Shown here: positions 37,941 to 46,326 of the stretch, one piece after another
Numbering within the stretch: the first letter of the stretch is position 1
How the letters are laid out: every line of letters starts with the position of its first letter
Assembly: GCA_030041005.1 (NCBI GenBank)
Contig: JASHOR010000043.1
Span: 62,001-126,000, forward strand
Source of the DNA: Xanthobacteraceae bacterium
GTDB taxonomy: Bacteria > Pseudomonadota > Alphaproteobacteria > Rhizobiales > Xanthobacteraceae
Reading direction: 5' to 3'
DNA: 64,000 nucleotides
The notes under the pieces: model-generated
Told to the model about the DNA's origin: nothing
Database searches by the model: none
The model's input: the letters and a program-made list of their open reading frames with translations, nothing else
Program-made: the position numbers and the translations under genes

Positions 37941-38375
37941 TCAATTCGTCGCGCGCTCGATTGCATGCATGTCGGCGTCGGAGAAGCCGAAATGATGGCC
38001 GATCTCGTGAATGAGCACATGCTGGACGATTGCCCCGAGCGTATCGTCGTGGGCGGCCCAGTAAGCAAGAATCGGCCGGCGGTAGAGCCAGATCATGTTG
38101 GGCATCTGCAGCGGCGCGCTCTCTGCGCGGAACGGCACGCCGACGCCTTGGAACAGGCCGAGCAGGCCGAACATGCTGCGGATATGCAGGGCGTTGAGAA
38201 CTTCCGCGCTTGGAAACTCGTCCACCCGGATGACCAGATCGGTGCACAAATCGCGAAATTGCTTTGGCAGGCGCCGGAATATGGCCTCGGCGCATGTTTC
38301 CATTTCGACCAATGACGGGGCCTGGGACGGCTGCCAAGCCTGCGGATCGAATAGAGAAGCGGGCATGATCTGCAT
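37941..38375 (-). CDS. Minimal zincin-like metallopeptidase
   Basis: 144 residues. Active-site motif HEIGHHFGFSD gives ligands His123 and His127, catalytic Glu124 and probable third ligand Asp133: the HExxH metzincin-like pattern of the small DUF1025/ MPN-like soluble peptidases of bacteria. No signal peptide, so cytoplasmic. ATG at 38375, or at 38366 (three residues shorter). Overlap-free pair with the GFA gene. Confidence 0.9.
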   Translation of the reverse strand: MQIMPASLFDPQAWQPSQAPSLVEMETCAEAIFRRLPKQFRDLCTDLVIRVDEFPSAEVLNALHIRSMFGLLGLFQGVGVPFRAESAPLQMPNMIWLYRRPILAYWAAHDDTLGAIVQHVLIHEIGHHFGFSDADMHAIERATN

Positions 38376-38484
38376 TTAAGCGCCTTCGGCGCGGCGGCCA
38401 AGCGCCGGCCTGATGCTTGACCGTTGCGCGGCGATGGTGGAGCCTCGATACACTGGACGAGGCGGCAAACCGCGCGAGGCGTCA

Positions 38485-38736
38485 GTGCGGAAGAAGAAGT
38501 CAGTGCTGATCGCCGGGCTCGCGGCTGTCATTGCGGCGGCATGCTTCACGTCAGCCGTGGCGCAAACGCCTCAACGCGACCGCTACGCGCCGCGTCTGCG
38601 CTATGCGCGCCCGCACATCGAGATCACGCCGCGGGCGCTGCTTTACCGCCGCTGCATCGACTGGCTGGGACTGCAGTACCGGCCGAGCGGCACGGTGCTT
38701 TACCCACAATATAGCTGCTGGTGGGTGAGGGGCTGA
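38485..38736 (+). CDS. Small secreted hypothetical protein
   Basis: 83 residues from a GTG at 38485; ATGs at 38413 and 38434 are in frame but give an unlikely N-terminus. A basic start (MRKKKSVLIAGLAAVIAAACFTS) forms a signal peptide, and the mature part ends RCIDWLGLQYRPSGTVLYP with two cysteines that could pair. Exported protein of unknown function, typical of this group of bacteria. Confidence 0.65.
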   Translation: MRKKKSVLIAGLAAVIAAACFTSAVAQTPQRDRYAPRLRYARPHIEITPRALLYRRCIDWLGLQYRPSGTVLYPQYSCWWVRG

Positions 38737-38821
38737 TGTTGCGCTCTTCGCGCCCGGTGAGCGCCGGCGCGGCGCTCGCGGACAGAGGCTTCCTTGGCGG
38801 TTCAGATGCGCTCGGCGTTGC

Positions 38822-39244
38822 CTATTCGGCGGGAACCTTCTGCGCTTCGGCCGGCACCACGTCCTTGACCGCGCCGCGCCAGCCGTTGTGCGTCAGATCG
38901 AAGATGACGCCGTTTGGATCCTTGTACTTCACCTCGTAGAAGGTGTTCGGGTTGTTGTCGGGCCGGCCGCCGAAATAGCTGCCGCCGGCGTCGGTCACCT
39001 TCTTTGCGGTTTCTTCGAGGTTATCCACCCACATGCCGAAGTGAACGAGGCCGTGATAGCCCTTGTGAAAGCCGGGCACTTCGTCGTCGTATTTCAGCAG
39101 CGCGACATTGATCGTTCCGTCAGAGACGTAGCAGCCGATGCCGGCTTTGCCGACACGCTTCATGCCGAATGCGTCCTCGAAGAACTTCGCCGCCTTTTCC
39201 GGATCGGGGACCGACAGCGCGATGTGACGAAGCTTTGCAGCCAT
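38822..39244 (-). CDS. VOC-family (glyoxalase-fold) protein 1
   Basis: 140 residues, one vicinal-oxygen-chelate domain of two beta-alpha-beta units. Potential metal ligands are His7, the His of LVHFGMWVDN and Glu in FYEVKYKDPNG. It is close to the VOC protein at 41.8 kb (most of MASRLRHIAIIVPDP and FDLTHNGW is shared), so they are recent paralogues flanking the Bug and monooxygenase genes. Role in the cluster, perhaps aromatic ring cleavage or isomerisation, is inference. Confidence 0.88.
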   Translation of the reverse strand: MAAKLRHIALSVPDPEKAAKFFEDAFGMKRVGKAGIGCYVSDGTINVALLKYDDEVPGFHKGYHGLVHFGMWVDNLEETAKKVTDAGGSYFGGRPDNNPNTFYEVKYKDPNGVIFDLTHNGWRGAVKDVVPAEAQKVPAE

Positions 39245-39339
39245 TGAAACCTCCGTGGGCAGACAGCACCGGGTTGCCGCCGTCTGAGCAAAGCATCTGC
39301 CCGGCGCGGAAAGCCGTCAAGCGCCGCCGCGCGGGCCGC

Positions 39340-40320
39340 TTATTGAGACTTAATTCCGGCGCTGACGATCACCTCGTGCCATTTCGCGATATCGGCGGCG
39401 ATGCGGCGGGCGAGTTGCTGCGGCGTACTGGGCTCAGCTTCGACGCCGACTTTCGCCAGGGCATTCTTCGTGCCCGGCTGGCGCAGCAGCGCATCGGTCT
39501 CGGTCGTGAGCCGCGCCAGGATCGGCGCCGGCGTGCCGGCCGGCGCGTTGATCGCCTGCCAGAGGACGGCGTCATAGCCGGGAAGTCCAGACTCCGCGAT
39601 CGTCGGCACGTCCGGCAGCGCCGGGCTGCGTTGCGCTCCGGTCACGGCAATCGCCCGGACCCGGCCCTGTTCAATGAGCGGCAACGTCGGCGGAATGGTC
39701 ACGAACGCCATGTCCACCCGGCCGGCAATCAAATCCGGCACCTCCTGCTCGCTGCCGCGGTAAGAAACCGGGGTGATTTGGATGCCGGCCATCTTGTTGA
39801 ACAGGAGTCCTGCAAGGTTGGCCAGCGTCGCCGGCCCGGCTTCGGCAAACGTGCGCTTGCCCGGCGCGGATTTGGCGAGCGCGATCACGTCCCTCACGGT
39901 ATGCGCCGAAAAGCCGGGATAGCCGGCAAGAACAAAGGGCGAGGCCCCGAGCATCGAAACCGGGGCGAAGCTCTTGATCGGATCGAAGTTAAGGGTAGCC
40001 GCCAGGCTCGGCAGAAGCGCGAAACTCGTGTTGAGGAGGCCGAGCGTATAGCCGTCGGGAGCCGCGTGCGCGACGACCTCGTAGGCAATCTCGCCGCTGG
40101 CGCCGGGTCGGTTCTCGACCACAATCGTCTGACCGAGTCTTTTGTCCAATCCCTGCGCGATGATTCGCGCGACGATGTCGGAGCTGCTGCCGGCCGGAAA
40201 AGGCACGATGAAATGGATCGGCCGGCTGGGCCAATCCGCCGCGCGCGCGCAAGGCGCGGCGCTCATGCCCATGAGGAGCGCGATCGCCGTAACGATCGGC
40301 GGCAATGTCTTGTGCTTCAT
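39340..40320 (-). CDS. Bug/TctC-family periplasmic binding protein 1
   Basis: 326 residues with a signal peptide (TLPPIVTAIALLMGMSAAPCARA). Mature start DWPSRPIHFIVPFPAGSSSDI is the Bug N-terminal motif; VVENRPGASG and DGYTLGL follow. Binds small carboxylates or aromatic acids for a tripartite tricarboxylate transporter, but no TctA/TctB genes are present, as is usual for the many orphan Bug proteins. ATG at 40320 behind an AGGGAG site. Sixteen bp downstream of the monooxygenase gene. Confidence 0.94.
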   Translation of the reverse strand: MKHKTLPPIVTAIALLMGMSAAPCARAADWPSRPIHFIVPFPAGSSSDIVARIIAQGLDKRLGQTIVVENRPGASGEIAYEVVAHAAPDGYTLGLLNTSFALLPSLAATLNFDPIKSFAPVSMLGASPFVLAGYPGFSAHTVRDVIALAKSAPGKRTFAEAGPATLANLAGLLFNKMAGIQITPVSYRGSEQEVPDLIAGRVDMAFVTIPPTLPLIEQGRVRAIAVTGAQRSPALPDVPTIAESGLPGYDAVLWQAINAPAGTPAPILARLTTETDALLRQPGTKNALAKVGVEAEPSTPQQLARRIAADIAKWHEVIVSAGIKSQ

Positions 40321-40336
40321 CTGCGAGCTCCCTGTC

Positions 40337-41557
40337 TCAGGCAATGGCGTCGGCTTCTCTGAGGCTTTCAAACAGCGCCGTGCGCAGCAGGAAATTGCGC
40401 GCCAGCTTCGGATCTTCCGCCGTCCGCCGCAACTCGTCATGGTTCTTTTGCCGCACCGCCGGATCGCGTTCGGCAAGCAGCCGCTTGTTGCGGATGGTCT
40501 GCGCCTGGGTATGAGCGATGGCGACATGCCGGCGCTGGCGCTCATAGCGATCGAGCACCATGTCGTCGGCCTCGCCTCGGCTTATGGCAATAAGCTTGTC
40601 GGCCAGATTGAAGGCGTCGTGGACGCCCGAGTTCATTCCCATCGCGCCGATCGGGCTGTTCACGTGCGCCGAGTCGCCGGCCAGGATCGCACGGCCGACC
40701 CGGAATTTCTGCGCCACCCGCTGATGCACGACGTACAGATTGCAGCCGACGATGTCGAACGGTTTGCCGGTTGGCAGGAAGCCCTGCAAGCGGGACTGCA
40801 GCGCTTCGGGCCGCGTCAGCGCATCCTCGTCGGCATTGGGATCGGTCGGAAAGTGCACGCGCCAGCGATCGGGGGGACCCTTCCAGTGGAACAGGTTCGA
40901 CCATTCCCGCGGATCGGAAATGTAGTTGCGGTGGGCGTAGCCGTGCTTCCTGAAATCGTAGGCCACCTCGATGTTGAGCGTGCGATCGTCGTAGGTGAAG
41001 CCCTCGAACGCGATGTCCAGAGTCTTGCGCACGATGCTGCGGGCGCCCTCGCCGCTGACCAGATAACGACCCTTGATCGCTTCCTTCTCGCCGCCGGGAT
41101 TGATGGCGTGCGCGGTCACGCCGCCGGCATCCTGCTCGAACGAGACGAATTCGGTCTGCAGGCGCAGATCGATATTCGGATGCGCTCTGGCCATTTTCAG
41201 CGCTTCCTCGACGATCTTGATGCGCTCGCATTGCAGCACGTAGGGAAAACGCGTGTCGTTTTTCAGATGCGCGTGGTCGAAGGCCGCAATCAGTTTGCCT
41301 TTGTGCCGATCCCAGTAATGAAAGACCGGCGCCACGATGCCGCGCGGCTCGAGTTTTCCGTAGAGGCCGATGCGCTCGTACATTTCCAGCGTTGCCGGAT
41401 GGTTGGTCCCCGCGCGCGGCACCTGTTCGAGAAAATTATCGTCGCCAAGCGCCTCGATCAGGCAGACCTTCAGGTCCGCCTGCGCCAGTGCGAGCGACAG
41501 ACAGAGCCCGACGGGGCCGGCGCCGACGACAACGATGCGATCTGGATAAACTGGCAT
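40337..41557 (-). CDS. FAD-dependent aromatic-ring monooxygenase
   Basis: 406 residues from the ATG at 41557; ATGs at 41584 and 41587 are also possible. PheA/TfdB-type flavoprotein: dinucleotide motif VVVGAGPVGLCLSLALA at the N-terminus, the second FAD motif VGRAILAGDSAHVNSPIGAMGMNSG in the C-terminal half, and a conserved FPYVLQCERI segment. Homologues hydroxylate phenols or hydroxyphenyl-acids. Flanked by Bug and VOC genes in a likely catabolic operon. Confidence 0.9.
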   Translation of the reverse strand: MPVYPDRIVVVGAGPVGLCLSLALAQADLKVCLIEALGDDNFLEQVPRAGTNHPATLEMYERIGLYGKLEPRGIVAPVFHYWDRHKGKLIAAFDHAHLKNDTRFPYVLQCERIKIVEEALKMARAHPNIDLRLQTEFVSFEQDAGGVTAHAINPGGEKEAIKGRYLVSGEGARSIVRKTLDIAFEGFTYDDRTLNIEVAYDFRKHGYAHRNYISDPREWSNLFHWKGPPDRWRVHFPTDPNADEDALTRPEALQSRLQGFLPTGKPFDIVGCNLYVVHQRVAQKFRVGRAILAGDSAHVNSPIGAMGMNSGVHDAFNLADKLIAISRGEADDMVLDRYERQRRHVAIAHTQAQTIRNKRLLAERDPAVRQKNHDELRRTAEDPKLARNFLLRTALFESLREADAIA

Positions 41558-41764
41558 TCGGGGGCTCGGCAGCGGCGACTCCATCATGCTGAGGTGCGAG
41601 CCAACGCGACCCGCGCGAAGTCGCGCGTCCCGATGACAGGCTCCGCGAGCCTCGAAGGGCGACGGCACGGGGCGCCCGGGCCGCATCCTTCGAGGGCCGC
41701 CATAGCGCGTCGAAGACGCCCCGTAAACGCGCTGATGGCGGCCACTGCACGATGACGGAAACGA

Positions 41765-42145
41765 TTACGACTTGGCGACCACTTCCTTCGTTGCGCCGGC
41801 CCAGCCGTTGTGGGTGAGATCGAACACCACGCCGTTCGGGTCGCGATACTTGGCCTCGTAGAACGAGTTGGGCGAGGTCGGACGACCGGCAAGATAGCTG
41901 CCGCCGGCCTGGGTGACTTTCTTCTCCGCCTCGTCGAGATCGTCCACCCACATGCCGAAATGGTAGAGGCCGGGTTTCTCATCGCCCTCGGTCTTGAGCA
42001 AGGCGACGTTCATCACGCCGTCGGACATGTAGATGCCGCGGCGAGCGGTGCCGGCGCGGTTCATGCCGAAGGCGTGCTCGAAGAATTTCGCCGCCTGTTC
42101 CGGGTCTGGCACGATGATGGCGATGTGACGAAGTCTCGAGGCCAT
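41765..42145 (-). CDS. VOC-family (glyoxalase-fold) protein 2
   Basis: 126 residues from the ATG at 42145 with an AAAGG site. Same fold as the protein at 38.8 kb and very similar to it across SDGVMNVALLK, FGMWVDDLDEAEKKV and DPNGVVFDLTHNGW. Potential metal ligands are His7, the His in YHFGMW and Glu in FYEAKY. First gene of the likely VOC-monooxygenase-Bug-VOC minus-strand run. Confidence 0.88.
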   Translation of the reverse strand: MASRLRHIAIIVPDPEQAAKFFEHAFGMNRAGTARRGIYMSDGVMNVALLKTEGDEKPGLYHFGMWVDDLDEAEKKVTQAGGSYLAGRPTSPNSFYEAKYRDPNGVVFDLTHNGWAGATKEVVAKS

Positions 42146-42216
42146 GGGCGTTCGCCTTTCTGTTCTTCGATGGGGGATGGGGCACAATAATAACCGGTTC
42201 ACTCTTTGCAAAGGCC

Positions 42217-42294
42217 GTGATCATGATCGCCGAAAAGGCCGCCGACCTGATCCGCGGGCCGTGCTGCGCTTGCGCCCAGCAACGCCTGATGTAG
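42217..42294 (+). pseudogene. Remnant of a GMC oxidoreductase C-terminus
   Basis: Reading from 42217 gives [14 protein letters not shown], the same as the C-terminal segment [14 protein letters not shown] of the GMC gene at 43.9 kb, with the DLIRG ending like the GMC gene at 55.8 kb. After this the sequence becomes unrelated and stops at a TAG (42292). No start or upstream GMC coding is present. It is best explained as the stump of a third, deleted GMC gene copy. Confidence 0.7.
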
Positions 42295-42352
42295 CGTGAC
42301 GGGAATTGCTCGGGCGGACGCTATCCGCCGTCAGCGGGAGTGAAATCGTCTC

Positions 42353-43981
42353 ATGCCGGCCACCGCCAACGCGACCGAATACGATTTCATCATTGTCGGC
42401 GCCGGCTCGTCAGGCTGCACGCTGGCGAACCGGCTCTCCGAGAATGCCCGCGTTCTGCTGCTCGAAGCCGGCGGCTGGGACCGCGACCCCTGGATCCAGA
42501 TTCCGCTCGGCTGGGGCCGCATGCTCAATCGCCGCATGCACGATTGGATGTACTTCAGCGAGCCCGAGCCGGCGATGAACGGCCGGCGGATCGAATGCGC
42601 CCGCGGCAAGGTGATCGGCGGCTCGTCGTCGATCAACGCCATGGCCTATGTGCGCGGCCATCGCGGCGACTACGACCGCTGGGCTGCCGCCGGACTGACG
42701 CAATGGTCCTATGCGCACGTGCTGCCCTATTTCCAGCGTCAGGAGACCTGGGAAGGCGGCGCCAGCCAATATCGCGGCGGCGACGGCCCGCTGACCACGC
42801 AGCTCACCCGCTTTGCCGATCCGTTGGTGGAGGCTTATGCCGAAGCAGGCGCGGCCGCCGGGCATCCCTGGACCGGCGATTACAACGGACGCAACCAGGA
42901 GGGCTTCGGCCGCTGGCAGACCACGATCCGCGACGGCCGCCGCTGCAGCGCGGCGCGCGCCTATCTCAGACCGGCGTTGGCGCGAAAAAATCTGCGCGTC
43001 GAGGTGGGCGCGCTGGCGAACCGGGTGCTGATCGAGGCCGGCCGCGCCATCGGCGTTGAGTATTCTTCGCAGGGCGGACGGAGAGTGCGCGTCAACGCCA
43101 CGCGCGAAGTGATTCTCGCCGGCGGCGTCATCAACTCGCCGCAAGTGCTGATGCTGTCGGGCATCGGCGAGCCGGCCGAGCTGCGCGCCAGCGGCATCGA
43201 CGTGAAAGTGCCCCTGCCGGGCGTCGGCAAGAACCTGCAGGACCACATTTCGGCCGCGCTGATCTACTCGCGCAAGGAGCCCGGCAAATTCCACCAGGCG
43301 ATGCGGCTCGATCGCATCGCGCGCGAACTCGCCAAGGCCTATTTGTTCGGCACCGGCTTCGCGAGCGACGTGCCCGGCGGCATCGTCGCTTTTCTCAAGA
43401 GCGAGCCGACCGCGAAACTGCCGGACATCCAATTCCTGTTCAATGCCGGATCGATGGCCGCCAAGCCCTATCTCCCGCCTTTGCTGCCGTCCTTTCCCGA
43501 CACCTTCGGCTGCCGGGTGGCGTTGCTGCGGCCGCAGAGTCGCGGCCGGGTCGAGCTTGCGTCCGCCGACCCGCGCGTGCCGCTGCGTATCAGGCAGAAC
43601 TTCCTCACTGTCGAAGATGATTTGAAAATCCTGCGCGCCGGATTGCGCGTCGCCCGCGAGGTGGGCCGGCAAGCGCCGCTGGCGTCGTTCGTGGAGGCCG
43701 AAGTGACGCCGCTTGCGAGCGACGCCGAGATCGACGCGCACATCCGTTCGACCGGCATCACGGTGCATCATCCGGCCGGCACCTGCCGCATGGGCGCCGA
43801 TGAGCAATCGGTCGTCGATCCCGAGCTGCGGGTGCGCGGCGTCGAAGCCTTGCGCGTGGTCGATGCGTCGGTGTTCCCGGACCTCGTCGGCGGCAATATC
43901 AATGCGCCGGTGATCATGATCGCGGAGAAGGCCGCCGATATGATCGCCGGCCGCCCGCCGCTGCCGCCGAGCAATGCCTGA
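42353..43981 (+). CDS. GMC-family FAD oxidoreductase 1
   Basis: 542 residues of the glucose-methanol-choline family. FAD motif [15 protein letters not shown] (17-31), the [14 protein letters not shown] signature, LMLSGIGEP (signature 2), and the C-terminal [10 protein letters not shown] with the catalytic histidine. Oxidises an alcohol to aldehyde, with a quinone or O2 as acceptor; substrate unknown. ATG at 42353. Followed by palindromic repeats and the split thiamine enzyme. Confidence 0.95.
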   Translation: MPATANATEYDFIIVGAGSSGCTLANRLSENARVLLLEAGGWDRDPWIQIPLGWGRMLNRRMHDWMYFSEPEPAMNGRRIECARGKVIGGSSSINAMAYVRGHRGDYDRWAAAGLTQWSYAHVLPYFQRQETWEGGASQYRGGDGPLTTQLTRFADPLVEAYAEAGAAAGHPWTGDYNGRNQEGFGRWQTTIRDGRRCSAARAYLRPALARKNLRVEVGALANRVLIEAGRAIGVEYSSQGGRRVRVNATREVILAGGVINSPQVLMLSGIGEPAELRASGIDVKVPLPGVGKNLQDHISAALIYSRKEPGKFHQAMRLDRIARELAKAYLFGTGFASDVPGGIVAFLKSEPTAKLPDIQFLFNAGSMAAKPYLPPLLPSFPDTFGCRVALLRPQSRGRVELASADPRVPLRIRQNFLTVEDDLKILRAGLRVAREVGRQAPLASFVEAEVTPLASDAEIDAHIRSTGITVHHPAGTCRMGADEQSVVDPELRVRGVEALRVVDASVFPDLVGGNINAPVIMIAEKAADMIAGRPPLPPSNA

Positions 43982-43985
43982 TCGC

Positions 43986-44130
43986 ACTGCCCTCTCCCCT
44001 TGCGGGCTTGCGGGAGAGGGCTACTCGGTGCTTCAACAACAACAATGGGTGAGGGGTCAGGCTGCAACCCCTCACCCGATCGTGCTTGTTCAAACGCTTC
44101 TACTGCCCTCTCCCGCAAGGGGAGAGGGCA
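43986..44130. repeat. Composite rhizobial palindrome (three inverted repeats)
   Basis: Three stems in a row: GCCCTCTCCCCTTGCGGG with CGGGAGAGGGC (43989-44021), GGGTGAGGGGT with ACCCCTCACCC (44046-44077), and CCCTCTCCCGCAAGGGGAGAGGG (split here as CCCTCTCCCG/CAAGGGGAGAGGG, 44105-44128). This type is found many times in rhizobial genomes. It lies between the GMC stop and the thiamine-enzyme start, and would be in the mRNA. Confidence 0.85.
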
Positions 44131-44161
44131 ACACTCGTGCAGCCGAGATGGCCGAAACACC

Positions 44162-44695
44162 ATGCATACCCCGGTGAGGAGCGACACCGCCTGGCCCGAC
44201 GCGATCTACGCGCAATTCCGCCGGGTCGGCATCCGTCAGGTCGGCTACGTGCCCGACGCGGGCCATAGCCGTCTCATCAAGCTCTGTCAGGCCGATCCGG
44301 ATATCGCCGACGTGGTGTTGACCACCGAGGAGGAAGGAGTCGGTCTCGTCGCCGGCGCCACGCTCGGCGGTCAGCGCGCCGCGCTGCTGATGCAATCGAG
44401 CGGCGTCGGCAATTGCATCAACATGTTTTCGCTGCTGCGCAATTGCGGCTTTCCATGCGTGGCGCTGGTCACCATGCGCGGGGAGTTCGGCGAGTTCAAT
44501 CCATGGCAGGTGCCGATGGGCGCGATCACCGGCGAGGTGCTGCGGCTTTCCGGCTTTCTCACCTACCGCGTCGAACGCGCCGAGGATGTCGATGAGATTG
44601 TCGGTGCCGGTTGCGACATGGCGTTCGATGGCGATCTGCAGATCGCCATTCTGCTCTCGCAGCGCCTGATCGGCCGCAAGCAATGGACGCGATGA
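44162..44695 (+). CDS. Thiamine-diphosphate enzyme, alpha (PYR-domain) subunit
   Basis: 177 residues from the ATG at 44162; the upstream frame runs through the palindromes. Resembles the alpha subunit of sulfopyruvate/phosphonopyruvate-type decarboxylases (ComD-like): YVPDAGHSRLIKL, then the catalytic-Glu region TTEEEGVGLVAGA (Glu56-58) that activates the cofactor, and LLMQSSGVGNCINMF. The beta subunit follows 7 bp later. Substrate likely a 2-oxo acid; unknown. Confidence 0.88.
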   Translation: MHTPVRSDTAWPDAIYAQFRRVGIRQVGYVPDAGHSRLIKLCQADPDIADVVLTTEEEGVGLVAGATLGGQRAALLMQSSGVGNCINMFSLLRNCGFPCVALVTMRGEFGEFNPWQVPMGAITGEVLRLSGFLTYRVERAEDVDEIVGAGCDMAFDGDLQIAILLSQRLIGRKQWTR

Positions 44696-44702
44696 GGACC
44701 AA

Positions 44703-45269
44703 ATGCTCGACCGGCGCGACTTTGTGCAACAGGTATTGACCGACCGCGGCGCCCTGCTTGTGGTCAGCGGCCTCGGCGCGGCGACTTTTGACGTCGCGGC
44801 GGCCGGCGATCATCCGCTCAACTTTTATCTCTGGGGGGCGATGGGCGGCACCGCGATGACCGGCCTTGGACTGGCGCTGGCGCGACCGGACCGCCGCGTC
44901 GCCGTTCTCACCGGCGACGGCGACATGCTGATGGGCATAGGCAGCCTTGCCACCATCGGCGCCGTGCAGCCGAAGAATCTCGGGCTCGTGGTGCTCGACA
45001 ACGGCCATTACGGGGAGACCGGAATGCAGCCGAGCGCCACCCGATCGGGCATCGATCTCGTCGCCACGGCGCTCGCCTGCCGCTTCAAGCACGCGCGCGA
45101 TGTATCGCGCATCGAACAGGCCGCCGAGGTCCGCGCATTGCTGCATGCCGGCGAAGGCCCGATCCTCGTCAACGCGCGCATCAACGCGCAGGAGGTGCCG
45201 CGCGTGCTGCCGCTGCGCGACGGCCACGCCATCAAGCGCCGATTCATCGAGGCCTTGGACGCGCGATGA
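44703..45269 (+). CDS. Thiamine-diphosphate enzyme, beta (PP-domain) subunit
   Basis: 188 residues, ATG at 44703. The diphosphate/Mg motif GDGDMLMGIG runs from 71 and ends with the Asn of VVLDNGHYG (Asn100), the ThDP GDG-(X)n-N signature. ComE-like. With the alpha subunit it forms a split decarboxylase. No sulfopyruvate or phosphonate genes are adjacent; the neighbours point to aromatic or alcohol catabolism instead. Confidence 0.9.
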   Translation: MLDRRDFVQQVLTDRGALLVVSGLGAATFDVAAAGDHPLNFYLWGAMGGTAMTGLGLALARPDRRVAVLTGDGDMLMGIGSLATIGAVQPKNLGLVVLDNGHYGETGMQPSATRSGIDLVATALACRFKHARDVSRIEQAAEVRALLHAGEGPILVNARINAQEVPRVLPLRDGHAIKRRFIEALDAR

Positions 45270-45470
45270 GGCTGCGGCCTGCTCCCTCCGGAAACGGTCA
45301 CGGTTATAGACCGGCGCGTCTTGGGCTCGCGAGTGTCCATGGTATGAATGCAAACGCTCGCGCTTTCTTGATTCGCGCGATTCAGGTCCTCCGTTCTCCG
45401 CCGCGCCGGCGCAGGCCGGAATGAAAAGCACCGCAGGATCAAGGCTCTCCGCGCTCCCGGATTAAATTCC

Positions 45471-45498
45471 TTGACACGATCGGCGCGCGGCGTAGAAG
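45471..45498 (+). promoter_or_regulatory. Strong sigma-70-type promoter for the candidate RNA
   Basis: A perfect -35 box TTGACA (45471-45476) is followed 16 bp later by TAGAAG (45493-45498) as -10. A consensus -35 is uncommon in this window and is typical of stable-RNA promoters in alphaproteobacteria. Predicted start about 45505. Confidence 0.55.
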
Positions 45499-45499
45499 C

Positions 45500-45917
45500 C
45501 GCGCCGCTCGCTCGTCGAAGGGCGCATTCCGGATGCGATCTGCGATTGCGGAGCGAGAGCGGAGCCCGCGCGCGGTCTCGCACACCGCTCCCGGGCGGCT
45601 CCGGGTCACCGACCGACCGGCACGACGACCGGTCTCCGAGGAGCTCGGTAGACTGTGACAGGCCAAGCCGGGTAACGCTCGGTGAGGCCGGGTCTCAGGA
45701 AGCGCGGGACTGGAGCTGAGCCGAGACTGGATGCGTCCGGTCCGGCGAGCGCCGCGGTGGAGCGCCGAGAGGCGAGCGCGCCCCGCAACGGGCGGTTCGC
45801 GCAAGCGGATCGTTCGTGGCGCGCTGCCGTGCTCTGCCGAGCGCGGCCGTTGGTTGGATGCGCCTGTCGGCGCTCCGCCTCCCTGCTGGCTTGTTTGCTC
45901 GGGGAGGCCTTTTTTCT
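45500..45917 (+). ncRNA. Candidate structured non-coding RNA, family unknown
   Basis: About 410 nt between a consensus promoter and an intrinsic terminator, without a convincing protein. Many stems can be drawn: CCGCTCGCTC (45504) with GAGCGAGAGCGG (45551); CGCAT with ATGCG (45523/45533); GGAGCC with GGCTCC (45561/45597); GTCAC with GTGAC (45605/45655), enclosing GACCGG-CCGGTC and CCGAG-CTCGG; GTCTCAG with CTGAGCCGAGAC (45692/45716); CGCGCT with AGCGCG (45820/45840). RNase P, tmRNA, SRP and 6S signatures are not visible. Open frames across it are Arg/Ser-rich and lack ribosome sites. Confidence 0.5.
45877..45915 (+). terminator. Rho-independent terminator
   Basis: GCCTCCC (45877-45883) pairs with GGGAGGC (45902-45908) around an 18-nt loop, followed by C and six T (45910-45915). 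It faces the plus strand and closes the candidate RNA transcription unit. Confidence 0.7.
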
Positions 45918-45954
45918 TGCCGTGCAGCAAAGCTCGGGCGCCAATCAAAAACCG

Positions 45955-46285
45955 CGCCGCGAGAACGGGATTCTATTTCCCCTTCCTCTGCGAAGCGGTG
46001 GGGAGGGTGGCACCCCATCGCGCAACGCGCGACGGGGACCTCGGTCAGGGCTGGGGGCACTTTTTGATTGAGGCATTTTTGATCGGAGCACTTTGCGATC
46101 GGGGCACTTCAAGATCGAGGGCATCAAGGTCGAGGGCATCAAGGTCGAGGGTACCTTGCGATTGGAGAACGCGTTGCGGCCGTTCCCCCACCCCGCCGCT
46201 CATTTCATTCGCGGCGACCCTCCCCGCCACTCGCTGCGCTCGCGGGGGAGGGGATCGCGCGAACGGGATTCTTTTCTTCTTCCTT
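45955..46285. repeat. Gene-free repeat zone with GGGGAGGGT palindromes
   Basis: Contains two related G/C-rich palindromic blocks. One, 45960-46046, has AGAACGGGATTCT and GGGGAGGGTGGCACCCC. The other, 46190-46272, has GACCCTCCCCGCC, CGCGGGGGAGGGG and again GAACGGGATTCT. These are like the intergenic repeats that flank many rhizobial genes. Open frames on both strands have no protein character. Confidence 0.6.
46055..46165. repeat. Degenerate tandem array of 15-17 bp units
   Basis: About seven units of the pattern GGGCAYTTNNNGATCG, the best being two perfect copies of AGGGCATCAAGGTCG (46117-46146). The outer ones have drifted. Lies inside the gene-free zone between the two GGGGAGGGT palindromes. 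Confidence 0.75.
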
Positions 46286-46326
46286 ATGGGAGGCGGGCGG
46301 AGCGAGCATCTGCGAGCGGATCGAGC

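Noticed and set aside
45471-45719. A small protein of about 82 residues read across the candidate RNA
   Set aside because: It would need a TTG start that is itself the -35 box, has no ribosome site, and is Arg/Ser-rich; the promoter and terminator fit an RNA better.
45500-45917. RNase P RNA, tmRNA, SRP RNA or 6S RNA
   Set aside because: The conserved cores of RNase P (GAGGAAAGTCC), a tmRNA tag reading (ANDN-type) with a T-arm, and the SRP loop were looked for by eye and not found. A covariance search would be decisive.
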